64,000 nucleotides of DNA from Caulobacter sp. 602-1 (GCF_003931565.1 NZ_RRYI01000002.1:744001-808000); one strand, 5' to 3'. Positions 8,935 to 18,314 are shown, counted from the first letter of the stretch. The notes: generated by a model not told the origin, from the letters alone. Made by a program: numbers and translations.

Positions 8935-10145
8935 CGCAGCAGGTCCGCCGGCTGGCTGTTCTTGAGGATGCCCAGCGACAGGAAGCCGGAGAGCATGGCG
9001 ATGACGATCAGGAACACGGCGACGATGATCACCAGCGTCGGCGGGAAATACATCGGCACGCCGCCGGCCACGGCCAGCAGCGAGACCAGCCAGGTCAGCA
9101 GGCCCGCGGCCAGCACCCCGACGATGCCGACCCAGAAGGATAGCTCCATGACGATGTTGCGCAGGTCGCCCATCGAGACGCCCAGGGCGCGCAGGGAGGC
9201 GAACTCCTTGATGTTGGCCATGATCGCGCCGCGCAGGGTCTGCCAGGTGATGGCCACGCCGATCAGCAGGCCCAGGAAGGCCGAGAAGCCCAGCATGATG
9301 CCGATGATCTGGTCGTCCAGCATGGCGCCGGAATTGGCGTCGGCCAGCTCCTGGCGGGTCCAGGCGCGGAACTTGCCGTCGGCCTTCTTGTTGAGCTGGG
9401 CCGCGACGATCTCGGCGCGCGAGGGATCCTGGATCTCGACCATCAGCGGGCCGACGCGCTGGCCGGTGTCGGCCTCGCCCAGCATCCGCAGGGTGTCGCG
9501 CGACATTACCAGGGTAGGCTGGATGATGTTCGGATAGCCGCGGGTGACGACGGCGATATTGATGGTCTTGCCATTATAGAGGGCCTTGTCGCCCTTCTTG
9601 ACGCCCAGGCGCTTGAGGGCCGTCTCGTCCACCGCCACGGCGTAGGGGCGGCGCAGGGCCTCGATCATCGACTGGGTGTAGTCGGTGGGCACGGTCACAT
9701 AGCCGGGGATCGCGTCGATCACCGTGACGTTGACGAACTCGCTCTTGCGGGCCGAGCCGCCAGCGCCGCCGCCACCCTTGCCCTTACCCTTGCCGGCCTT
9801 CTTGGCGCGGGCCTCTTCCTTGGCCTGCTGCTCGGGGCTGAGGATGTTCTGGAAGCGGCCGCCGGAGCCGTCCAGCGGCGCCACCTGGGTGACCTCGGGA
9901 TGGCTGTAGACCAGCGGGATCATGCGGCGCGGCAGGCCCGATGGGCCGCCGAACAGCGCCTTGGCGCCCGGGCCCAGCACCATGATGTCGGCGCGCGCGC
10001 GGTCGATCTGGGCGGTGAAGCCCTTGCCGATGCCGACGAACATGCCGACCTGCGCCAGGACGAGAAGGCCCGAGAAGGCGAGGGCGACCACGGCCGCCAT
10101 GTAACGACGCCACTCATAGAGAAGAGTGGCCAAGGCCAACGACAT
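8931..10145 (-). CDS. FtsX-like ABC transporter permease (DevC type)
   Basis: Integral membrane subunit of about 404 residues. One N-terminal membrane helix (YMAAVVALAFSGLLVLAQVGMFV), a large periplasmic domain, and three C-terminal helices with the FtsX fold (GVAITWQTLRGAIMANIKEFASLRALG). The ATG at 10145 (MSLALATLLYEW) is preferred to the longer frame because it gives the standard N-terminus and has GGAG upstream. Odd feature: the periplasmic domain carries a Lys/Gly-rich insertion (around residues 110-137, KKAGKGKGKGGGGAGG), absent from the relatives I know. First gene of the exporter operon. Confidence 0.9.
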   Translation of the reverse strand: MSLALATLLYEWRRYMAAVVALAFSGLLVLAQVGMFVGIGKGFTAQIDRARADIMVLGPGAKALFGGPSGLPRRMIPLVYSHPEVTQVAPLDGSGGRFQNILSPEQQAKEEARAKKAGKGKGKGGGGAGGSARKSEFVNVTVIDAIPGYVTVPTDYTQSMIEALRRPYAVAVDETALKRLGVKKGDKALYNGKTINIAVVTRGYPNIIQPTLVMSRDTLRMLGEADTGQRVGPLMVEIQDPSRAEIVAAQLNKKADGKFRAWTRQELADANSGAMLDDQIIGIMLGFSAFLGLLIGVAITWQTLRGAIMANIKEFASLRALGVSMGDLRNIVMELSFWVGIVGVLAAGLLTWLVSLLAVAGGVPMYFPPTLVIIVAVFLIVIAMLSGFLSLGILKNSQPADLLR

Positions 10146-10328
10146 TCGGACTCTAGCTCCCCCAAACCGACGGTTGCAGCAATGAACGGCGATCACCGAG
10201 CGGCCAAGTTAAATCGGGGTAAGGCGGCGTTGCGGGCATGAAATATTGTACAGGTGCGCGGAAGGAGGCTGGCTAGTCCCCGGCGCCGGCGTTAAGCGGC
10301 AAGGGAGAGTGCAGCGACCCACGGGTTC

Positions 10329-12404
10329 ATGACGGTTCTTCGTACAGCGTCCGCCCATATCAGCGTCCTGGCCCTTGCGCTGGCCGCGACGGGATCGGCG
10401 CGGGCGGACGAGGGGATGTGGACCTTCGACAAGGTCCCGGTCGAGGCGATCCGACAGGCCTATGGCGTCGTCTTGGACCAGGTCTGGCTGGACGCCGCCC
10501 AGGCCGCGGCGGTGCGGCTGACCAATGGCTGCTCGGGTGGGATCGTCAGTCCCGAGGGCCTCGTCGCCACCAACGCCCACTGCGTCGCCGACTGCGCCCA
10601 GGCCCTCTCGGACGACGGCAGCGACCACGTCAAGGACGGCGTCCTGACCGACGGGCGCGAGGACGAGCGCAAATGCGCCGGCCTGCGGGCCGAGGTGCTG
10701 CTGACGATCACCGACGTGACCGACCAGGTGCGGGCGGCGGTGGAGGGCAAGGGCGGCCGCGACTTCGTCCAGGCCCGAGAGGGCGCTTTGGCGCTCGCCG
10801 AACTGGCCGCCTGCGGCCAGGACCAGAGCCTGCGCTGCCAGGCGATCAGCTTTTTCCGGGGCGGCCAGTACAAGGTCTACAAGTACCGGCGCTACGACGA
10901 CGTGCGCCTGGTCTTCGCGCCGGAAAGGGCCTCGGCGGCTTTCGGCGGCGACCCCGACAACTACAACTTCCCCCGCTACGCGCTCGATGCGGCGTTCGTG
11001 CGGCTCTATGCCGACGGCCAACCGGCCGCGACGCCGGGCTTCCTGCATTTGCGGACCAGCGCCCCGGTCGAGGGCGAGCCGACCTTCGTGGTCGGCAATC
11101 CCGGCGCGACCGACCGGCAGCTGACGGTTTCCCAGCTGGAGACCCAGCGCGACCTCGTCCTGCCGATGCAGCAGCTGCAACGGGCCGAACTGCGCGGCCG
11201 CCTGATCCAGCTACGTCAACAGGACGACGATCACGCTCGCGCCGCGGCGCAAGGCCTGGCCTGGGTCGAGAACGGCTACAAGGCGGGGCTGGGCAAGCAG
11301 GCCGCGCTTAACGACCAGGCCTTCTTGGCCGCCAAGCGCGCGGCCGAGGACGCCTTGCGCGCCAAGGTGGCCGCCGATCCGAAACTGGCGGCGGAGACCG
11401 GCGCGGCCTGGGACCAGATCGCCGAGGCTCAAGCCCAGGCGGCCGAGCTCTATCCGGCCTGGCGGATGCTGGAGAGCGGGGCGGGCGGCGGTTCGGATCT
11501 CTTCTACTATGCCCGCCTGCTGGTCCAGGCGGCGCAGGAGCGGACCAAGCCCAACGCCTCGCGGCTGCCCGAATACGCCGACAGCCGCCTGCCGATGATC
11601 GAACGCAGGCTGGCCGACCTGCCGCCGGTCGATCCGGTGCTGGAGCGGGTCTATCTGGAGCACTGGCTGCTGAAGACCCGCGAGGTCCTGACCGTCGACG
11701 CGCCGCAGGTCCGGGCCCTGCTGGGCCATGAGAGCCCCGAAGCCATCGCCGAACGCCTAGCCGAAAGCCGGCTCGGCGATCCGGCCGTGCGTGAGGCGCT
11801 GTGGACAGGCGGGCTGGAAGCCATCGAGGCCTCGGACGACCCGTTGATCCAGTTCGTCCGCCGCGTCGATCCGCTGGCCCGCGCGGCCCGCGCCGCCTAC
11901 GAGGCCGAGGTCTCGGGACCGGTCGACAAGGCGGCGGAGAAGATCGCCCGAGCCCGTTTCGCCGTGCTGGGCGACGCGGTCTATCCGGACGCCACCTTCT
12001 CGCTGCGCCTGTCCTTTGGCCAGGTCGCCGGTTGGCGCGAGCAGGGGCGGGCGGTTGCGGCCGTCACCACCTTCGCAGGCTTCTACGACCGCATCACCGG
12101 CGCCGAACCGTTCGCCGCCGCCCCGCGCTGGCTCGACGCCAAGGACGATCTGAAATCCGGCACGGTGTTCGACTTCGTCAGCACCAACGACATCATCGGC
12201 GGCAATTCCGGCTCGCCGGTGTTGGACGCCAAGGGGCGGATGCTCGGCTTGGCCTTCGATGGCAACATCCATTCGCTTGGCGGCGCTTACGGCTACGACG
12301 GAACCAAGAACCGGACGGTGTCGGTGTCGTCCGCGGCCATCGTCGAGGCGCTGACGAAGGTCTACGACCGCACGGCCCTGGTCCGCGAACTGACTGGTCC
12401 GTAG
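10329..12404 (+). CDS. S46-family serine dipeptidyl-peptidase (DPP7-like)
   Basis: Exported peptidase of 691 residues with a signal peptide ending near ATGSARA-DEG. It contains NGCSGGIVSPEGLVATNAHC with the catalytic His, an acidic partner in GGDPDNYNFPRY and the catalytic Ser in GGNSGSPV near the C-terminus. These are the S46 family landmarks. In LAFDGN the position that sets P1 preference in DPP7/DPP11 is Gly, which in studied enzymes goes with hydrophobic rather than acidic P1 residues; this is inference. It should release dipeptides from oligopeptides in the periplasm. Divergent from the exporter operon. Confidence 0.92.
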   Translation: MTVLRTASAHISVLALALAATGSARADEGMWTFDKVPVEAIRQAYGVVLDQVWLDAAQAAAVRLTNGCSGGIVSPEGLVATNAHCVADCAQALSDDGSDHVKDGVLTDGREDERKCAGLRAEVLLTITDVTDQVRAAVEGKGGRDFVQAREGALALAELAACGQDQSLRCQAISFFRGGQYKVYKYRRYDDVRLVFAPERASAAFGGDPDNYNFPRYALDAAFVRLYADGQPAATPGFLHLRTSAPVEGEPTFVVGNPGATDRQLTVSQLETQRDLVLPMQQLQRAELRGRLIQLRQQDDDHARAAAQGLAWVENGYKAGLGKQAALNDQAFLAAKRAAEDALRAKVAADPKLAAETGAAWDQIAEAQAQAAELYPAWRMLESGAGGGSDLFYYARLLVQAAQERTKPNASRLPEYADSRLPMIERRLADLPPVDPVLERVYLEHWLLKTREVLTVDAPQVRALLGHESPEAIAERLAESRLGDPAVREALWTGGLEAIEASDDPLIQFVRRVDPLARAARAAYEAEVSGPVDKAAEKIARARFAVLGDAVYPDATFSLRLSFGQVAGWREQGRAVAAVTTFAGFYDRITGAEPFAAAPRWLDAKDDLKSGTVFDFVSTNDIIGGNSGSPVLDAKGRMLGLAFDGNIHSLGGAYGYDGTKNRTVSVSSAAIVEALTKVYDRTALVRELTGP

Positions 12405-12601
12405 CACGCGCTCCGCGCGAGCCGTAAAAGCTTGTCTCGCGCAGGCCGTGCAGCGTTAACCTTGCCAGCGAAATGCCTCATGTCTTAACTGCAACATGCT
12501 GAAAACTGGACTGTTTCTCGCGTGATCTCTCGGGCGTCGACACGCGGCGCGGAGGAAGGGGCTCGCCCACGCAGGCGGCCTCCCTACAGAGGGTGAGCAC
12601 T

Positions 12602-13519
12602 ATGACCGTAACCAGCGCTGGCTCATCGACGAGTCTGGCCCAGCTTCGCCAACTGCAGCAGGCGGCCTTCAAGACGGCGGACGCTGACGGCGATGGGCAG
12701 CTTTCGCTGACCGAATTCCAGTCCATCGGGCAAAATGTGCAGGGGGCGGAAGGCGAGAAGGGCCCACCGCCGATGCGCGGGAGCGGCGGCCCCGGCCAAC
12801 ATTTCAAGGGCGACACGCTTTCGTCGCTGCTTTCGACCCAGTCGGTCGACGACCTGACCAGCTCACTGATGAAGGCCGGCGACGCCGACGGCGACGGCAA
12901 GATGAGCGCCAGCGAACTCTCCTCGGCCCTCGCCGCCAACGCCCCTGAAGGTGCGAAGGGCGAGGGGATCGAGGACAAGATGGCGTCGGACATCATGTCG
13001 GCCCTCGACACCGACGGCGACGGCAATCTGTCGTCGAGCGAGATCTCATCGGCGATCACCACGGCCGCCGCGAACCAGTCGTCCACCCAGGCGACGCGCG
13101 GCGCGCAAGGCCACCACCACGGTCCGCCCCCCTCCGGCGGCGCGGAGGGGGCGTCGGCTTCGAGCGGCGTGTTCGAGAGTCTCGACACCAACCAGGACGG
13201 CACGGTCTCGGCCGAGGAACTGGCCGCCGCCAACAGCAGCGACAGTGCGAACGGAACCAGCGCCGCCTCCGACCTGATCAAGACCGCTGATCAGGACGGC
13301 GACGGGACGCTGAGCGGCGGCGAGTTCGCCGCCATGCTCGAGCAGGGCAAGTCGACGGGGACCGACGCGTCCTCGACCCTGGCCAGCCTGATCTCCGGTT
13401 CCACGGCCGCCGCCGACCTGATGCAGAAGCTGCTGGCCCAGCTGGACGCGGCGATGACGACCTCGTCCGCGTCGTCGAGCGGCGGTTCGGTCAGCGGCGG
13501 CACGAACGTGACCGCCTAG
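12602..13519 (+). CDS. EF-hand calcium-binding protein with five loops
   Basis: A 305-residue protein with five canonical EF-hand loops: DADGDGQLSLTEF (near residue 26), DADGDGKMSASEL (about 95), DTDGDGNLSSSEI (about 136), DTNQDGTVSAEEL (about 195) and DQDGDGTLSGGEF (about 230). The linkers are low-complexity Ser/Ala/Gly, and a His/Pro-rich stretch (GHHHGPPPSGG) lies between the third and fourth loops. I see no classical signal peptide. The ATG has AGAGGG eight bases upstream, which decides against the GTG nine bases earlier. Probably a calcium buffer or sensor; the location is unknown. The 197 bases before it hold no other gene. Confidence 0.88.
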   Translation: MTVTSAGSSTSLAQLRQLQQAAFKTADADGDGQLSLTEFQSIGQNVQGAEGEKGPPPMRGSGGPGQHFKGDTLSSLLSTQSVDDLTSSLMKAGDADGDGKMSASELSSALAANAPEGAKGEGIEDKMASDIMSALDTDGDGNLSSSEISSAITTAAANQSSTQATRGAQGHHHGPPPSGGAEGASASSGVFESLDTNQDGTVSAEELAAANSSDSANGTSAASDLIKTADQDGDGTLSGGEFAAMLEQGKSTGTDASSTLASLISGSTAAADLMQKLLAQLDAAMTTSSASSSGGSVSGGTNVTA

Positions 13520-13724
13520 AACTCCAGCTTGCCATCCTGGATGGCCCGTCGGGACCGTCTGGGATGGCGAGATGAGTTAGTAAGTGGCTTCTGACTTAGG
13601 CAATCGACTCCTTCCTTAACAAACCTTCCCGAACCTGCTTGCGTGCGACGGCGGAGTTGGTGTCATTCTTCGCCCCTTGATCGGCGTCGCGGGGGCGTCG
13701 CCTCTTTTTAAGGTTGTCGTCTTG

Positions 13725-15005
13725 ATGTTCCGTCCCGAGAACGTTCAGGCCCTGGCGGGTCTGGCGCTCACTTTGGGCCTCTGCTGGCTCGTTTCCGAGA
13801 ATCGCAAGCGATTCCCTTGGGTTCTGGCGATCGCCGCCCTTGTCGTGCAGGTGCTTTTGGTGGTGGTGCTGTTCGGCCTGCCCCAGGCGCGCCAGCTGCT
13901 GCAGGGCGTCAACGGGGCCGTCGAGGGATTGGCCAGCTCGACTCAGGCCGGCACCGCCTTCGTGTTCGGCTTCCTGGCCGGCGGCGACCAGCCATATCCG
14001 GTCAGCAATCCGGGCGCGGGCTTCATCTTCGCCTTCCGCGTCATGCCGGTGATCCTGGTGGTCTGCGCCCTGTCGGCGCTGCTATGGCACTGGAAGATCC
14101 TGAAGTGGCTGGCCCAGGGCTTCGGCTTCATCTTCCAGAAGACGCTGGGCCTGCGCGGACCGCCGGCCCTGGCGACCGCCGCAACCATCTTCATGGGCCA
14201 GATCGAAGGCCCGATCTTCATTCGCGCGTATCTCGACAAGCTGAGCCGCTCGGAACTCTTCATGCTGATCACAGTCGGCATGGCCTGCGTCTCGGGCTCG
14301 ACCATGGTCGCCTACGCCACCATCCTGGCCGGCGTGCTGCCCAACGCCGCCGCCCACGTGCTGACCGCCTCGATCATCTCCGCCCCGGCCGGCGTGCTGC
14401 TGGCGCGCATCATCGTGCCGTCCGACCCGATGGAGAAGGGCGCCGACCTGGATCTTTCGGTCGAGGACAAGACCTACGGCTCCTCGATCGACGCGGTGAT
14501 GAAGGGCACCACCGACGGCCTGCAGATCGCGCTGAACGTCGGCGCGACCCTGATCGTCTTCGTCGCCCTGGCCACCATGGTCGACAAGATCCTGGGCGCC
14601 ATGCCGATGGTCGGCGGTCAGCCGATGAGCATTGCGCGCGGCCTGGGCGTGGTCTTCTCGCCGCTGGCCTGGTCGATGGGCGTGCCCTGGAAGGAAGCCG
14701 GCGCGGCCGGCGGCCTGCTGGGCGTCAAGCTGATCCTCACCGAGTTCACCGCCTTCATCCAGCTGGCCAAGGTCGGCGGCGCTGCGCTGGACGAGCGCAC
14801 GCGCATGATCATGACCTATGCGCTGTGCGGCTTCGCCAACATCGGCTCGGTCGGCATGAACGTCGCCGGTTTCTCGGTCCTGGTGCCGCAACGCCGCGCC
14901 GAGGTGCTGAGCCTGGTCTGGAAGGCGATGATGGCCGGCTTCCTGGCCACTTGCCTGACCGGCTCCCTGATCGGCCTGATGCCCCGGAGCCTGTTCGGGC
15001 TGTAA
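13725..15005 (+). CDS. Concentrative nucleoside transporter (NupC/CNT family)
   Basis: Inner membrane nucleoside:cation symporter of about 426 residues with 8-10 hydrophobic segments. Family markers are the paired FVFGFLAGGDQPYPV and FIFAFRVMPVILVV region, FMGQIEGPIFIRAYLDKLSRSELF, ASIISAPAGVLLARI and NIGSVGMNVAGF near the end. The ATG at 13725 (MFRPENVQAL) is chosen as the usual start; an upstream TTG would add 16 residues. A strong terminator 36 bases after the stop doubles as the 5' region of the GST gene. Specificity (purine or pyrimidine) is not decided. Confidence 0.92.
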   Translation: MFRPENVQALAGLALTLGLCWLVSENRKRFPWVLAIAALVVQVLLVVVLFGLPQARQLLQGVNGAVEGLASSTQAGTAFVFGFLAGGDQPYPVSNPGAGFIFAFRVMPVILVVCALSALLWHWKILKWLAQGFGFIFQKTLGLRGPPALATAATIFMGQIEGPIFIRAYLDKLSRSELFMLITVGMACVSGSTMVAYATILAGVLPNAAAHVLTASIISAPAGVLLARIIVPSDPMEKGADLDLSVEDKTYGSSIDAVMKGTTDGLQIALNVGATLIVFVALATMVDKILGAMPMVGGQPMSIARGLGVVFSPLAWSMGVPWKEAGAAGGLLGVKLILTEFTAFIQLAKVGGAALDERTRMIMTYALCGFANIGSVGMNVAGFSVLVPQRRAEVLSLVWKAMMAGFLATCLTGSLIGLMPRSLFGL

Positions 15006-15040
15006 AAGCTCGCACTTCCGTTCCGCTGCGGAATGAGATC

Positions 15041-15075
15041 ATCCTCCTGGTCAAAAGCCGGGAGGATTTTCTTTT
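15041..15075 (+). terminator. Terminator of the CNT gene that contains the GST ribosome binding site
   Basis: The arms 15041-15051 and 15057-15067 form an 11-bp stem (two G-T pairs) with a CAAAA loop, followed by TTTTCTTTT. The right arm contains GGGAGG, the only good Shine-Dalgarno for the TTG start of the next gene at 15074. So stem formation would both end transcription and hide the ribosome binding site. Confidence 0.8.
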
Positions 15076-15712
15076 GAAACTCTACGACTGTCTCCGCGCG
15101 CCCAATCCTCGGCGTGTCCGCTGGTTCATGGCCGAGAAGGGCATCACCGACATCGAGGTGGTGACGCTGTCGATCATGCGCGGCGAGCACAAGTCGCCTG
15201 AATACCGGACGAAGGTTGGCGTGGCCCATATGCCGGCCCTCGAGCTGGACGACGGGACGGTGATCACCGAGTCGGTCGCCATCTGCCGCTACCTGGAAAG
15301 TCTGTATCCCGAGCCGAACATGTTCGGGCGCGACGCCCGGGAGGCCGCCGTCATCGAGATGTGGCAGCGGCGCACGGAAATGATGATCGTGACGCCCCTG
15401 GCGCTCGCCGTGCGACACACCAACCCCAATATGGCGGCCCTGGAGCAGCAGGTGCGGGAGGTCGGCGAGAACAATCTCGCCGGCGCCAAGCGGGCGCTGA
15501 AGTTTCTCGACACGCGACTCGCGGAAAGCCCGTTTATCGGCGGCGAGCGGGTGACCATCGCCGACATCGTCACCGTCACGGGCGTTGACTTCGGCCGGAT
15601 GATCGACTTCCGACCCGATGAGGATCTGGTCCACGTCAACCGCTGGCTGGCCGAAATGCTGGCGCGCCCCGCCGCGGCCGCCGGGATGCCCGCCCCTAGA
15701 CCCGCCCCCTGA
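15074..15712 (+). CDS. Glutathione S-transferase family protein
   Basis: A 212-residue cytosolic GST-type protein. The N-terminal thioredoxin-like half begins KLYDCLRAPNPRRVRWFMAEKG and has the cis-Pro region AHMPALELDDGTVITESVAI with the glutathione-binding E-S pair. An all-helical C-terminal half ends in the usual ADI motif (IGGERVTIADIVTV). The TTG start is inferred: it gives the standard MKLY N-terminus and lies eight bases after GGGAGG, and no ATG is available. That Shine-Dalgarno is inside a terminator stem. Its 3' end overlaps the convergent hotdog gene by 17 bases. Confidence 0.85.
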   Translation: MKLYDCLRAPNPRRVRWFMAEKGITDIEVVTLSIMRGEHKSPEYRTKVGVAHMPALELDDGTVITESVAICRYLESLYPEPNMFGRDAREAAVIEMWQRRTEMMIVTPLALAVRHTNPNMAALEQQVREVGENNLAGAKRALKFLDTRLAESPFIGGERVTIADIVTVTGVDFGRMIDFRPDEDLVHVNRWLAEMLARPAAAAGMPAPRPAP

Positions 15713-16151
15713 TCTTCTTCACCACGCCCGAGAAGTTCAGCATCGGTCCGGTCCCGGTCGAGATCAGGCCGCGGATGAACAGCAGCGAGCCGCCGGCCTT
15801 GATCACTTCGCCCGTCCCGGTGATCAGATCGCCGGGGCGGGCCGGGCCGACGAATTCGCCGTTCAGGCTGACCGTCACCGCGCGGCTGTCGGCCAGTTCC
15901 TTCCAGGCGATCGCGAACAGGGAGAAATCGGCGAAGGTCATCATGCAGCCGCCGTGCATGAAGCCGCCGCCGTTCATGTGCTTGGTCTCGGCGCGGAAGG
16001 CGGTGGTGGCCCGGCCGTTCTCGTCTTCACGGAAATAGAAGGGGCCAGACTGGTCCTCGAACGGGTCCATGCCCGACCACGTGCTCCAGCCGGCCCAGTC
16101 GCCCGCCTGGACGAGGCGCGGGCCGCTCGAGATTTCGTTTCCGCCGTCCAT
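15696..16151 (-). CDS. PaaI-type hotdog thioesterase
   Basis: A 151-residue acyl-CoA thioesterase-like protein. The hotdog motif HMNGGGFMHGGCMMTFADF holds the conserved HGG at the start of the central helix, and LNGEFVGPARPGDLI is the typical following strand pair. The family usually hydrolyses aryl- or medium-chain acyl-CoA as a tetramer in the cytoplasm; the substrate here is unknown. The last codons overlap the GST gene coming from the other side. Confidence 0.87.
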   Translation of the reverse strand: MDGGNEISSGPRLVQAGDWAGWSTWSGMDPFEDQSGPFYFREDENGRATTAFRAETKHMNGGGFMHGGCMMTFADFSLFAIAWKELADSRAVTVSLNGEFVGPARPGDLITGTGEVIKAGGSLLFIRGLISTGTGPMLNFSGVVKKIRGRV

Positions 16152-16272
16152 GGCGCATCCCCTCCGCTTGTTCTTATCGCTGTTCAGTTAGAAGGGCGCG
16201 GCGCTGGGCGCAAGCGGCCAAGTCCTGTCCACGCTCTCGCCTCTGCTGACAATCCATGGCAAGGGAGCGCTC

Positions 16273-16575
16273 ATGACCTCCCCGATCCAAGACACCATCC
16301 TGTCTCAACTGGCGGCGCTGCCCGAAGGCAAGTCGATCGACCCGATGAACGTCGCCAAGGCCATCCAGCCCGAGCGTTGGCAGCAACTGCTGGGCCACGT
16401 GCGCACCAACGCCATCGAACTGGCCCGCGAGGGCAAGGTCGTGATCCTGCGCCACAACAAGCCGGTCAATCCGGAGAAATTCCGCGGCGTCTATCGCATC
16501 CGCACGCGGCTTGAGGGCGACCCGACCAGCTTCGAGGACAACGTCCCGGACGATATCGAGGGCGACGAAGACTAG
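16273..16575 (+). CDS. DUF3253 domain protein
   Basis: A 100-residue cytoplasmic protein. The segment ILSQLAALPEGKSIDPMNVAKAI followed by WQQLLGHVRTNAIELAREGKVVILRHNKPVNP and FRGVYRIR matches DUF3253, a small winged-helix-like domain with no defined function. The C-terminus is acidic. It is divergent from the hotdog gene and 40 bases before the UDG-like gene, so it may share a transcript with that gene. Confidence 0.8.
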   Translation: MTSPIQDTILSQLAALPEGKSIDPMNVAKAIQPERWQQLLGHVRTNAIELAREGKVVILRHNKPVNPEKFRGVYRIRTRLEGDPTSFEDNVPDDIEGDED

Positions 16576-16615
16576 TCACGCTTGGCATCCGCAGGCGCGC
16601 GCCTAAATCCCGCTG

Positions 16616-17200
16616 ATGCCGCTCGACGAAATCCTGGCCGATATCGCCGCCTGCCGGGCGTGCGCGCCGTACTTGCCGCATGTTCCCCGGCCGGTGACGC
16701 GGGTGCGCGCGGAGACCCGCATCCTGATCGCCGGTCAGGCGCCGGGGCGGCTGGTCCACGAGACCGGCCTGCCGTTCAACGATCCTTCCGGCAACCGTCT
16801 GCGCCAGTGGATGGGCGTCGACCGCGAGACCTTCTATGGCCGGCCCGAGATCGGCGTGGCGGCCATGGCCTTCTGCTTTCCGGGGACCAATCCCAAGGGC
16901 GGCGACTATCCGCCGCCGCCGCGCTGCGCGACGATGTGGCGACCTCGATTGCTGGCGGGCCTGCCGAACGTCGAGCTGACCCTGCTGGTCGGAAGCTACG
17001 CCCAGACCTGGGCGCTGCCGGGCCGGACCGGCAAGACCATGACCGAGACCATCGCCCGCTGGCGCGAGTTCGGCCCGAATGTTCTGCCGCTGCCGCATCC
17101 TTCGTGGCGCAACACCGCCTGGCTGAAGCGCAATCCCTGGTTCGAGGAGGACGTCGTTCCCTTCCTTCGCCAGCGTGTCGCGGACATTCTGGGGCGATGA
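16616..17200 (+). CDS. Uracil-DNA glycosylase superfamily protein
   Basis: A 194-residue protein with the UDG fold: LIAGQAPGRLVHETGLPFNDPSG corresponds to motif 1 (water-activating loop), AFCFPGTNPKGGDYPPPPRC to the middle region and LPHPSWRN to motif 2 (DNA intercalation loop with His). A CRACAP pair near the N-terminus may be a remnant of the Fe-S cysteines of family 4, but four well-placed cysteines are not seen. It is a member of a family often annotated as uracil-DNA glycosylase; activity is not proven. The stop overlaps the start of the lipoprotein hydrolase by four bases. Confidence 0.8.
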   Translation: MPLDEILADIAACRACAPYLPHVPRPVTRVRAETRILIAGQAPGRLVHETGLPFNDPSGNRLRQWMGVDRETFYGRPEIGVAAMAFCFPGTNPKGGDYPPPPRCATMWRPRLLAGLPNVELTLLVGSYAQTWALPGRTGKTMTETIARWREFGPNVLPLPHPSWRNTAWLKRNPWFEEDVVPFLRQRVADILGR

Positions 17201-18255
17201 ACCGCCGCGCCCTGATCCTGACCGCGTCCGCCGCCGTGCTCTCGGCCTGCGCGCCGCTGCGACAAGGGCCAGGCCTTGGACCCCTGGGCTTTCGCGGGCC
17301 TCGGATCGAGACCGACGCCTTCGTGAGCTTCGACGGCGCGCGCCTGGGCCTGATGCGCTGGCTGCCGACGGGCGAGCCGGAGTGGGTGATCGTCGCTCTG
17401 CACGGCATGAACGACTACTCGAACGCCTTCCACCTGGCCGCCGGCTGGTGGGCGGGGAAGGGGATCGCGACCTACGCCCTGGACGTTCGGGGCTTTGGCC
17501 GTTCGCCCGAGCGCGGCGTCTGGGCGCCGACCGAACTGGTGCTGGACGACGTCCGGGCCCTGGTGACGGTCGTGCGCGAGCGTCATCCGGGGGCGAAGGT
17601 CGCCCTGGCTGGCGTCAGCATGGGCGGCGCTCTGGCGGTCAGCGCCATGGCCTCCGACAATCCGCCGCCGGTCGACAAGCTGATGCTGTTCGCCCCGGCC
17701 GTTTGGGGCTGGTCGAACCAGCCGCTGCCCAACCGCATGAGCCTTTGGGTCACCGCGCACGTGCTGGGCCAGTGGGTGGTCAAGCCGCCGGACTGGCTGG
17801 TCCGCAACGTCATGGCCTCGGACAATATCGACGAGCTGCGTCGCATGGGTCGCGACCCGCTGATGATCTGGGGTGCGCGGTCCGACACCATCTACGGCCT
17901 AGTCGGGCTGATGGAGCGGGCCTGGAAGTCGACGGGCGCGATCAATGTCCCGGTCGCGTGGTTCTACGGCGCCAACGACCACATCATCCCGCGCGAACCG
18001 ACGGTCGAGGCCGTGGGTCGCCTGAAGCCGGGCGCGCGGACGGCCTACTACGCCAAGGGCTATCACCTGCTGCTGGTCGACCGGCAGGCCGCCAATGTCT
18101 GGGGCGACGCCGAGGCCTTCCTGCGCGACGCGCCGGGGCCTTGGCCGCCTTCGGGCGCGCCGCCCATTCCGTCCAGCGTGACGGAGATGGCGGCGTTGGA
18201 TCCGCCCAAGCCGGCCAAACGCAAGACTCCCTCGCGTCGGTCTTCGGGGTTGTGA
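17197..18255 (+). CDS. Alpha/beta-hydrolase lipoprotein (lysophospholipase-like)
   Basis: A 352-residue exported hydrolase. The N-terminus MNRRALILTASAAVLSAC is a lipoprotein signal with the lipobox Cys at 18. The catalytic triad is readable: nucleophile in GVSMGG, acid in FYGANDHIIP, His in KGYHLLL; the oxyanion region is ALHGMNDYSNAF. This pattern is that of monoglyceride lipase / lysophospholipase (Hydrolase_4). It probably sits in the periplasm attached to a membrane and acts on lipid esters. The C-terminal 40 residues are Pro/Lys-rich and probably unstructured. ATG overlaps the previous stop (ATGA). Confidence 0.87.
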   Translation: MNRRALILTASAAVLSACAPLRQGPGLGPLGFRGPRIETDAFVSFDGARLGLMRWLPTGEPEWVIVALHGMNDYSNAFHLAAGWWAGKGIATYALDVRGFGRSPERGVWAPTELVLDDVRALVTVVRERHPGAKVALAGVSMGGALAVSAMASDNPPPVDKLMLFAPAVWGWSNQPLPNRMSLWVTAHVLGQWVVKPPDWLVRNVMASDNIDELRRMGRDPLMIWGARSDTIYGLVGLMERAWKSTGAINVPVAWFYGANDHIIPREPTVEAVGRLKPGARTAYYAKGYHLLLVDRQAANVWGDAEAFLRDAPGPWPPSGAPPIPSSVTEMAALDPPKPAKRKTPSRRSSGL

Positions 18256-18314
18256 GGCGGGGCGAGGGGGCGTAAAGCCGCCACGTTCATTCTGGCATAG
18301 GCGAGACCGACGGC

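Noticed and set aside
12405..12601. Possible gene in the spacer between the S46 and EF-hand genes
   Set aside because: Only short or antisense frames without a ribosome binding site; likely promoter region.
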